From positions 1 through 19,499 of the forward strand of contig KN880801.1 in NCBI GenBank assembly GCA_000934385.1: a DNA stretch of 19,499 nt, given 5' to 3'. This document shows positions 11,806 to 19,499 of the stretch, piece by piece. The translations under genes and the position numbers were made by a program. The stretch comes from Cylindrobasidium torrendii FP15055 ss-10. Taxonomy: Eukaryota; Basidiomycota; Agaricomycetes; Agaricales; Physalacriaceae. How positions within the stretch are numbered: position 1 is the first letter of the stretch; each line of letters begins with the position of its first letter. Below the pieces are notes generated by a model. The model was not told where the DNA came from, did not search any database, and saw nothing but the letters and a program-made list of their open reading frames with translations.

Positions 11806-12203
11806 CGCAGCTCAGCCTTGGATAACTCGCAATGGCCAGTTGTGTAACATCCGGCGTACGCCAGTTCACTTTTATGTGATTGCTTGAATTCCAACTTTCA
11901 GAGCGCTTGCAGCGTCCCCGGCTTTGAATGTCTGTGATGGTGGTGGTTTTAGTGCAACGTTAACGGATCAAGGTACGGATCAAGCAAGCAAAGTATTGTC
12001 AAATTGCTGGAAAATATTTATGCTCATGCAAGATGGAAAAACTCGGGAATAGGACTTTCGAGTTTTCCTTCCCAATCTCCGAATTTCTCTGTTTCACGCA
12101 AGCAAGCACAAAGCGAGGATCGCCGCGGACGCAAAAAGTACCGCACGTGATCGTGTCAGAATAGCCGTCTCTCAGTTCTGACGCTCACCGTCACCATCCT
12201 CCG
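11806..12203. promoter_or_regulatory. Shared divergent promoter region of the RdRP and cyclin genes
   Basis: 398 bp between the two divergent start codons, so it must carry both promoters. Visible elements are a tandem direct repeat ACGGATCAAG (11963-11972 and 11975-11984), AAATATTTA near 12012-12020, and a palindromic CACGTG E-box at 12144-12149. The E-box is about 55 nt upstream of the cyclin ATG. Which factors bind is unknown. Confidence 0.5.
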
Positions 12204-13803
12204 ATGCGCACTTCCGACGAGCCTAGAAACGCCCACTCTGTCTTGGACTTGCGGACGCATTGGTCCAGATCGCAATCTCTAGCCAGCATTTCTGAAGTCG
12301 AGGAGACGCCAATCTCAGACCACGACCTGCCGCCGTCCTCGCCGAGCACTCAACCTTCGTCGGACGCTCTTTATCTGCTTTCATCCGTGGCTACTACACC
12401 TGAGGTTATTACCGACGACGAAGCAGATGGGTATCCTGACCCCGAAAAATTCCATTCTGCACTTTGTTCAAAACTCTCGCGCCGCACCTTGTCTGCGTCT
12501 ACAAACTCGTCCGACTCCTCCAGCTTATACTTCTCTCCAAACTCAGACCTGGATACTCCTCTCATTAGTCGACTCAAGCTTAAACGCCCCCCAACCTCTT
12601 CGCCGGACAAAGAGAATGTCCACTCTGTCAAACGCCCTCGCCTAATCCTTCGAGCATCCGAAAACATTCTCAAACGAACCTGGACTTCTAGAGACGACGA
12701 TGAAAATTACGACATTTCTGCGAAGAAGCACAAAGCCTCACGTCCAGCTCGCACTGCTAGTCTCCGTCGCGCCGACTCCCTTAAATCACAAACTGAACTC
12801 GCCGCTGATCTTCAAGCACAGTGTATCTCATCCGTTCCAGTCATCGCTCCGCCCCTTGACTACGCTGCCCCCAAGCCTCTAACAGCACGTTCTAGACTGA
12901 GCGCATATATACACCGCGAACGAACTTGGCGAGAGCCGTTCCACTTCGAGCGCATCCCAGGTAACGACCTTGGTGGATGGGATCAACACATTGGCATAGG
13001 TCCCCGGGTACGCAAGAGTATATTGGAATGGATCAGCCGGGTTAGCCTCGACGACAAAGATATTCAAGATGACTTCTCTGTTGCGCTTGCCGACCAACTT
13101 GAAGACCCCGAAACCCGCTTCCACGCAGGATATCTCTTCCTCGCATTTGCTTTCAAGATAAGTTGGACGTCCTGGAATGTATGGGACCTTGCCACCGCAG
13201 CCGTTGCTGTTGCATCCAAGGTGCGTCGATCTTGTGAACACGAACTTTTCTCATAGGCACTCAGTTCCACCATGACTTTCTCGAGCCTATGGTCCCTATT
13301 GTCGCTGAGGATCTCATGCGCCTCCCCCCGCAAGCTATCAGCCGCTCCGATTTGGAACACAGCCAACGCCTCCTCCTCGGTACGCTCAAATACGACATCG
13401 GTGGCACGATAACGCCGGGACGTATCCTCGACGAACTCTGGGAGGCAACTCCAGGCGCTCGGGACCTCTTTGACGAAACAGATTGGAAGGAGGTTCTCCA
13501 AGAGACCTGGCGCATGCTTCTGGTCTTGGTTGTTGAGCCAGACATACTGCAATTCCCACTGACGTTGTTGACTGTGTCAGTGGTTGTCGATGCATCGGAG
13601 ACCATACTTTCGTGGCGTTGCGGCGCCGCTGATCTTGACGAGCTGGAAGGAATGGTGTACGATCTCGAGGCCTTGTTTGACATCAAGGATGTGAGCGGCC
13701 TACTTCGAGTGAACAGACGGGAATGCTAATTACCTGTCAGGCCAGTCTCGTTTCTTGTCGGAAATGGGTCAATGAGGTTATCGATGCTGCCGAGGGCAGA
13801 TGA
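12204..13803 (+). CDS. Cyclin-box protein with long disordered N-terminus, 501 aa, 3 exons
   Basis: Exons 12204-13220, 13265-13690 and 13741-13803, with introns of 44 and 50 nt in phase 0. The second intron has a good branch-site-like TGCTAAT. Residues 1 to about 280 are Ser/Pro/Asp-rich and look disordered. A cyclin-fold region follows: RVRKSILEWIS, ETRFHAGYLFLAFAF, VWDLATAAVAVASKFHHDFLEP, then QRLLLGTLKYDIG, matching helices of a cyclin N-terminal box. A second helical part runs to about residue 480. The N-terminal part contains a KEN tripeptide (136-138) in SSPDKENVHS and an RxxL (RRTL, 93-96), both possible APC/C degrons. The cyclin class and partner kinase cannot be told from the sequence. 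Confidence 0.8.
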
Positions 13804-14115
13804 TTATGCTCGAAATGCTTGCTGTTAATGTTTACTTGCTGTGCCATTGTAGAATTGTTGTTGTGTGCTTATGTATATCATGCGTTGCATGTGTTTTCTT
13901 TGCATGTTACAGCTTGGTGCGCCTTCCGGGGAATGTCATACCACTGCCATTACACTCGAGAATGCTTTACCGAAAGGCCATGTAAGAGTTTTTGTCGGTT
14001 ACATTCAACAAAGCTGAGCATTACTACCGCTGCAAGTGAAGCCTTTGGGTGTGCAGTGACAGTATTTCGGATCTATTCATACAACAGGGTACAAAGGTTT
14101 GAGTACCGCTAATAA
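13804..14115. other. Convergent intergenic region
   Basis: The 3' flanks of the cyclin gene (plus) and of the shikimate tri-domain gene (minus) meet here. It is T-rich on the plus strand near 13830-13920. No gene, RNA structure or repeat is recognised. Confidence 0.6.
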
Positions 14116-16641
14116 CTATGGAGCAGGTGACTGCACAGGTGTAGTTGACCTCGACGCCTCCAGCTGCCTGTGCTTCATCTGCACCTGCTTTTGCTCCGCA
14201 TACGCCTCAAGCACCTTCTCCCTAACCTTGACTTTGGGTGCCCGTCTTGACGTCCATAGCCTGAATTGCTCATATCCTTGCTCCAACAACAACTCGATAC
14301 CCTCCACGACCGCCCATGGCGCGCCTTTGTCCCTCTTATCCTGTGCCAACGCCAGCAGCTTTGTGATCCTTCGTTCATATGCAAGTTCGATAGCGACGCC
14401 ACCCAAGTCACTGAAATGTTCCTCACGTAGTCCAATGTCAATGAGACTGCCATCTGCGAGCTTCGCTGTCGACGTGGCCGGGATCGTCGAAACAATCATC
14501 GTAGGCAATGGAGAAATTTGCAAGGGAACTTCAAGTTGGTCGAGGACCGTCAAGCTCAACAACGGATCCAGCTTCGAGAATTCGTCTGCCAGAGCTTGCG
14601 CGCGCCGTCGTGTGCGGTTGTAGATGAATATGTTGACTACACCTATTTGGTGAAGGGCGTAGAGTGCTGCACGAGAGGTCCCGCCTGCGCCTAGGACAAG
14701 GGCAGTTGTTTTGGAGGTGACGACGTTCGAGGGCGCAAGTGAACGTTGGAGGCAAATTTTGATGGCACGCCAGTCAGTGTTTTCTCCCGTCAGAACCCCA
14801 GGCGCAGTCCGTATGATGGTATTGATTGCACCAATAATGCGGGCGTGTCGAGAGATGTGCTGCAGGTAAGGCATGATGTCGACCTTAAAGGGAATGGTGA
14901 CGCTGGCACCGCCAAAGGTTGCTGCTTGCATAAGCTCACGGAGTTCCTCGGTTGTGTCGGTCTCCTTGAGCTCATATGTATGGGGCAGGCCCAGCGTTTT
15001 GAAAGCGGTATTGTGGATCATTGGAGACATGGAGTGGGAAATGGGGTTTCCGAAGAGGTAGAATTTCATAGGTTGAAGGAGGCCAGTGAGGTAGAGGATA
15101 GATTGTGCCTCGGTGAACGATATTTGTCCTGGCGCAGCAGCTCGAGGAAGGAGAGGGTGGGATAAAGGCGACAACACTGGATTCAAAACACGCGAAATTT
15201 TGCCCTACAGAAGACATCATTATGGGTGACAGAAGGCGACGGGAGCACACACACCTCTGGACCCATGTTAATAGCAATGAATGGAACTGAGTTCCTCTCG
15301 ACAGATCCTACAAACTGCCTCAAACTCATGTTATCTTCAAATGACCTTGCCAAGCTCGCTATTTTGACCACATCGGCGCCGCGCCTGACCATCCTGTCGT
15401 ACAATTGACGAGTCTGGGGACTTGACCAGACGATGACGCCTTTCACGTCTTGGTGCGTTACAATTGTGCTTGCGTTGCCCTTGCGGTCCAGGATATAATG
15501 CAAGGTAGAATCAGGAAGGGACATCTCCAAATCGATATATTCGACGCCCAAGGTGAGGGCGTGGCACAGTATGTCAGCTTTGTGATTCCCACTATCAGGA
15601 TATTTCCCACCATATGAGACGGAACGCAGTGTGAACAAGATGGGCAGAGTGGAATGTCGACGGAGTGTAGCAATTTGGTATGCAATAAATGTGGGGTCTT
15701 GAGAAAGTAGAAGGTCTGCGCGCACTTCCCAGAGGTCGATTCCATGAGACAATTCCTCGATGTCGGCTATGGCGTTGCGAATGTCGTCGTAGGTAAGAGC
15801 GAGGAAGTATGTGCGGCCGCCACGGGTAAGGTGTACTTTATTGCAATCGACACCATGGATGAAGCGGAGCAGACGAAAGAACTCCTCTTCGACCGGCTTG
15901 AGAGCAAGACTATTGTTTCCCTCTTCTTCAGGCGGTACGTCCACCGTCATGGAGACAAACTCAAAGGAGCAGCACTCTCGGAAATATTTCTCTCTTCGTG
16001 TCCAGGCTTCGCGCGCGGTTTCGTGTAGGAATGGTGGGAAGCGGTTGTTTGGTTTGCGGAGGAATTCAAGCACGAATTCCTTTTCTCGCAGGACGTGGAT
16101 CACGGGTCCATGTTGGCGAAATTTGGCAAGCATTGCACGGTTCTCTTCGAGCTCAACGACTCCGCCGCCGCATGCAATGACCTTGCCAGTGTGATGAACG
16201 CGTAGAATGTCGTGTATAATTTGAGATTCCAGTGCCCGAAATGCCTCCCAGCCGTGTGTCGCAATGTAATCCGAGATTGACATCTTTTCCTGATTTTCGA
16301 GAATGCGGTCTGTGTCGAGGAGCTCCCATCCGAGCGCTTTTGCCGCGATGGTTCCCAGGGTGGTCTTGCCAACTACATGTCGAATGAGTGGGTACTGAAA
16401 TCGGTCGAAGGTTACGCACCTCCGCGCATCCCAATCAATACTATGCTTGCTCTTCGCGAGTACGTCGGCGGTGGGACCGTTGAGGGCATCGGCGAGGACG
16501 CGCCCGAGGACGCGACCGACAGCATCGTCGATTTCCGGACGTGTGGACGTGACTGGAGACAATATTAGGGGGAAAGGAGGCAAATGCGGGGTAAACAAGG
16601 GCTGCCTGGCTGGGGTCATGGATCAAATCCCGAACGTTCAT
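14116..16641 (-). CDS. QutR-like tri-domain protein: shikimate kinase, type I dehydroquinase and shikimate dehydrogenase, 794 aa, 4 exons
   Basis: This is the domain order of the C-terminal half of the AROM pentafunctional enzyme and of the fungal quinate repressor QutR/QA-1S. Exons: 16641-16597, 16552-16420, 16372-15255, 15204-14116; introns 44, 47 and 50 nt. The kinase has Walker A GMRGVGKTT (56-64, split by an intron), DTD (79-81), FRALE and GGG (128-130). The dehydroquinase has E275 and R277 in LWEVRADLL, H366 in VTHQD and the Schiff-base lysine K396 in VVKIA, then NMGPEGKISR. The dehydrogenase has GNPISHSMSP, K539 in GASVTIPFK, D576 in GENTDW and GAGGTSRAA (604-612). Nothing upstream resembles the AROM dehydroquinate synthase or EPSP synthase. 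The start is the weak point: MNVRDLIHD (16641) with a 44-nt intron joins cleanly, but an ATG at 16525 in the same final frame is an alternative. It could be a regulator or an enzyme. Confidence 0.85.
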
Positions 16642-17229
16642 GACGGAAATCAGTTATTCCGGTGATAAGCGGAGCAGGGGAGGTCGTTGGACGGTCGACA
16701 AGTAGATTGGAGATGAAGGTATGTGGGCGTCTGTGGGCGTACATATCATGGTGGAGTTCAACGGAGCACCGTTTGTACACGACCTCCCATTTTAGTCAGC
16801 CATCGGCAGGTAATACATCTCAGTATACACGATCTCCATGATACTACAGCACTTTCAACTGAGTTAAGGATGCGAATGTTGTGTACAGTATAGTATACCG
16901 ACATCGCAGCATACCTGTAAAATAACATTGACCTCAGTCAATTTCAAGAGATTTCAAGACGATACGTCGATCAACACTTGATCTCATCAGACCACCGCAA
17001 ACTTGGCTTGCCATTCAAGTGTTCAAGCGTTTGATACTTATGCCTCTGGCTGCTGGCATAGCGTAAATAGGCTCAGTTGAATAATGTCATGATTTGTGTC
17101 GTTCTTTTCACTCTCGAAAAGAATCCATCGCTCTGACAGCATGATACCATCCCGACAGACTAGTATTTATCCCTATATAAAAATCCATGCATGTCAAGTC
17201 CTTGTTAAGAGTCGCAACAGATGTCTCTG
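16642..17229. other. Intergenic: upstream of the QutR-like gene, 3' flank of the DUF1996 gene
   Basis: No open frame with family motifs on either strand. Short self-complementary AT-rich pieces are present, for example GTATAC within the string near 16888-16900. CCTATATAAAAATCC near 17172-17186 on the plus strand looks TATA-like but no plus-strand gene follows. I saw no convincing copy of the known 16-bp quinate activator site upstream of the QutR-like gene. Confidence 0.5.
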
Positions 17230-18813
17230 TTACTTTGGGCAGTTGGCATCAGTGTACAGCGTCGCATCTCCGGGGCCGGCTTGAAGAGGGTTGCATCTGC
17301 AGAAATTGAGCTTCCTCTGGCGGGTAGTCACGCAAAACATACCCAGGGAGAGAATCCATAGGGCCGTCAACATCCTCATCTACCACGGCCGGAATTTTGC
17401 AATTGTTGGCCACGGCGGCATCGAGGACCGTGACGTGCTTGCATGCCTCCAGAACGCCTGAATGATTGTTCAGTTTCGCGTATCATCTTGGAGCAACCAC
17501 GCCTACCGTTAATAGTATCATCGTTGGGGTTGTTGCAGAGGTCAATTGCCTTCTGCTGCACGCTATTGGGGTTCAGCAAACGCGCGCACCTGGTAAGCGT
17601 CTTTACTTACTCAACGTCCCAGCCATTCTGGAAATCTCCGTGCCATGAATAACCAGTAGCGTCTCCGGTAGCCTGTGTCTCACATGAGTACCAAGCCAGC
17701 AGGATTCATTCGTATCCTCACCAAAACAAATGGCCACCCGTCACTCTCGTTCCAGCGGTCAGCAAAGCTGTCAACGTCCCAAGTCACCTTCACAGTATGA
17801 GACAACATTTCTGAGCGGCAGAGAAACATTGAACTCGCACCTCGTAGAACAGATGAACCAGCCCAATTGGGTGAGTATCCGGGCACTTTCCGTTGTCGAG
17901 GCCGCTCAGGAAAGCCACATGCGACTTATGGTTAGCACTGTCGGTGTTCTGGAGGGCATATTCAGAATCAACTCTAAACAAACATGATAAGAATTACTCA
18001 CGACACCATCCCAGCAACTCGGGAAGTGAAGGCGGCTCTGGAACCCGGACTCGCAGTTCGTCGTCGGGAATCCTCCAACGCCTTCGTAGCCGCTGTTTCC
18101 TGAGCTGTAGCGTAGGCATGCCCATTGTACTGCACGCTGCGCGAGATCCTCTTGGCTTCCAGCCGTAACAGACTTAGAGGAGCGGGCCTGTGGGCTGCCA
18201 GATATCATGCGAAAGTCCTTGGGGAAAGCCTTGAGGCCAGGACCGCCATTAGAACTGTCCTCGTCTCCGCGCGACAGGTAGTAAATCAAGAGACCACCGT
18301 TGGGGACCGCCTCAAATTTTTTGGTCTTTGGATCCTGGAAGTACAACTTGGGGAACCCTGTTTCAAAGGCGTGGTCAGTCAACAGTGGCAAGGATGTTAG
18401 CATAGCTCTCACAGTAGTTACTCAAGTCCTCGGCTACACGACAGCTTGTGCAGTCGCTGGCTCTCAGAGTGTCGTAGGTTGAGTTCATACCAAAGTCTAC
18501 GAGATGGTCAGTTTGAGACGTCGACAGTGGAATCCGGGGAAATATGCGTACTGGAGCCGCCATGGACAGTCTATGCTATCGTTAGCATTCTGAACGAACT
18601 CAAGCCGGTAGGACGTACATGAGTGTGCTGGGATGTTATACCAGGGTTGACGATAGGGTCAACGCGCTCTGAATAGCACAACTGTCAGCCGCGCCGCCGG
18701 GAAAGGGTGCACCCAATACCATGAACGAGCGGGAGAGTGCAAGGCAGCCTGAACCAAGCATTTGCAGAGCCTGCAAACAGAGCAGCGGCGACAAAAATCT
18801 TCAGATTAAACAT
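17230..18813 (-). CDS. Secreted DUF1996-domain protein, 358 aa, 11 exons
   Basis: An extracellular or cell-wall fungal protein of unknown function. Exons: 18813-18720, 18668-18619, 18570-18552, 18496-18413, 18357-18002, 17948-17841, 17787-17722, 17672-17611, 17562-17507, 17457-17343, 17296-17230; introns 46-55 nt. The start gives MFNLKIFVAAALFAGSANA, a clear signal peptide with probable cleavage after ANA. Family signatures follow in order: ERVDPIVNPG, HTHTVHGGS, TLRASDCTSC, NYWFPKLYFQDP, YYLSRG, FPKDFRMISGSP, FPTTNCESGFQSRLHFPSCWDG, HKSHVAFLSG, LVHLFYEVTWDV, GYSWHGDFQNGWD, then CNNPNDD and a Cys-rich end LPGCNPLQ. The His, Trp and Cys positions are intact, so the gene looks functional. One exon is only 19 nt. 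Confidence 0.92.
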
Positions 18814-18870
18814 GGATATATGCAGGGAGAGGAATGAGGGAATTCTGCGCCCAATCTGGAGGTCAGACGG

Positions 18871-18889
18871 CCTTTTAAACCAGACCAAT
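18871..18889 (-). promoter_or_regulatory. Core promoter of the DUF1996 gene: TATA-like and CCAAT elements
   Basis: The minus strand has GTTTAAAAGG (18871-18880), about 60-70 nt upstream of the ATG at 18813. CCAAT on the plus strand lies at 18885-18889. The spacing resembles the other TATA boxes in the window. Confidence 0.5.
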
Positions 18890-19158
18890 CCTTGCAAAGG
18901 CACTCGACATATAGTGTAGCTGAGGTACTTCAGAACATGTCTCAACTATCCCACCTGCAGCGGACAATTAGGAAACGAAATGTGATTGGCTCAAATATGG
19001 GCCAGAACGCGACAATGGACCTGAGCAGCAGAGTTGCTTCGTCCTTCATGAGGTCGCATCAGCCGTGCGCATAGAAGGCTAGCTGTTCACTTGGCGAATA
19101 GAGCTTATTAGTTGGACTTTGAAAGTTCAGTTTTTGGCTAAAGTCTATTTTTGAAGCC
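18890..19158. other. Upstream region of the DUF1996 gene
   Basis: Non-coding sequence between the DUF1996 core promoter and the inverted-repeat element. TTTGGCTAAAG at 19133-19143 resembles one unit of the array that begins just to its right. No gene is recognised. Confidence 0.5.
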
Positions 19159-19482
19159 AACATTTGGCCAAAGTTTGGCCAATATTTGGCCTGAGTTTCG
19201 CAGAAAGTTGGCGAAAGTCTGGCCGTGATCTGGCTCTGCGCTGTGCGCCTTCCGCCGAATTGCAGCTGAATGCAAAGGAGATTCCGCCGCCAGAGCCTGC
19301 CAAACTGTAACAACAGTGTCCTCCGACCTTGGCGCGGTTCAACGGTGGTCGGGGAGGTGGAATATTTTGACATAAAGCATACATAGGCGGCGACCGCGAC
19401 CACGATGAGGGATGCCTGGCCATTTACTCCGGGCTACTAGCCAATATTTGGCCAAATATTGGCCAAACTTTGGCCGAATGTT
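19159..19482. mobile_element. Possible MITE-like non-coding inverted-repeat element
   Basis: Bases 19159-19191 and 19450-19482 are reverse complements over 33 bp with one mismatch. They enclose about 258 bp without a convincing open frame. Size and structure resemble a miniature inverted-repeat element. A clear target-site duplication was not found outside the arms, so the true limits are uncertain, and the arms are themselves made of short repeats. It could instead be an unstable tandem repeat that has inverted. Confidence 0.45.
19163..19239 (+). repeat. 11-bp period decaying tandem array with TTTGGCC core
   Basis: Seven consecutive 11-nt units can be laid out: TTTGGCCAAAG, TTTGGCCAATA, TTTGGCCTGAG, TTTCGCAGAAA, GTTGGCGAAAG, TCTGGCCGTGA and TCTGGCTCTGC. 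Similarity fades from left to right. The right arm near 19440-19480 shows the same 11-bp spacing in inverse orientation. Confidence 0.75.
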
Positions 19483-19499
19483 CACCGCATGGACAGCTC

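Noticed and set aside
14746..15165. Plus-strand 139-residue open frame
   Set aside because: Antisense shadow of the shikimate dehydrogenase domain.
16441..16619. MTPARQPLF start (16619) for the QutR-like protein
   Set aside because: Its frame does not run into GMRGVGKTT. The 16641 start with a 44-nt intron having a CTAAT branch site and CAG acceptor joins in frame.
19163..19239. CRISPR-like array
   Set aside because: Units are contiguous 11-mers without spacers, in a eukaryotic, intron-rich context.

Overview
The window looks like nuclear DNA from a mushroom-forming basidiomycete (Agaricomycete type). Genes are interrupted by many very short GT..AG introns (41-69 nt, mostly 45-56). Several families are typical of such fungi: a DUF6534 membrane protein, a DUF1996 secreted protein, a QDE-1-type RNA-dependent RNA polymerase and a CENP-B/pogo-like transposase. 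All gene models below were assembled by hand from splice signals, frame continuity and family motifs. No search or transcript data was available.

Layout, left to right. Bases 1-3310 are one complete DNA transposon with perfect 29-bp inverted ends including the TA target duplication. It encodes an apparently intact 941-residue DDE/D transposase on the minus strand. A five-exon old yellow enzyme (OYE) ends 53 bp from it (3364-4680, minus), with an unusual Phe at the catalytic Tyr position. Next come a 17-exon DUF6534 seven-helix membrane protein (5200-7056, minus), a gene-free stretch, and a 14-exon RNA-dependent RNA polymerase (7962-11805, minus) with the DYDGD active site. A 398-bp shared promoter region separates the polymerase from a divergent cyclin-box gene (12204-13803, plus). 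Convergent with the cyclin gene is a 794-residue protein made of shikimate kinase, dehydroquinase and shikimate dehydrogenase modules (14116-16641, minus). This is the QutR/C-terminal-AROM architecture, and all three active sites appear retained. An 11-exon secreted DUF1996 protein follows (17230-18813, minus). The right end (19159-19482) is a small non-coding inverted-repeat element built on an 11-bp TTTGGCC-containing periodic array.

The genes do not form an obvious pathway cluster. The window reads as ordinary gene-dense fungal chromosome with two mobile-element features at its edges. The most notable points are the intact transposon in the 3' flank of the OYE gene, the OYE active-site substitutions, the extreme exon fragmentation of the DUF6534 gene, the catalytically complete tri-domain shikimate protein, the RdRP/cyclin divergent pair, and the 11-bp-period inverted-repeat element.
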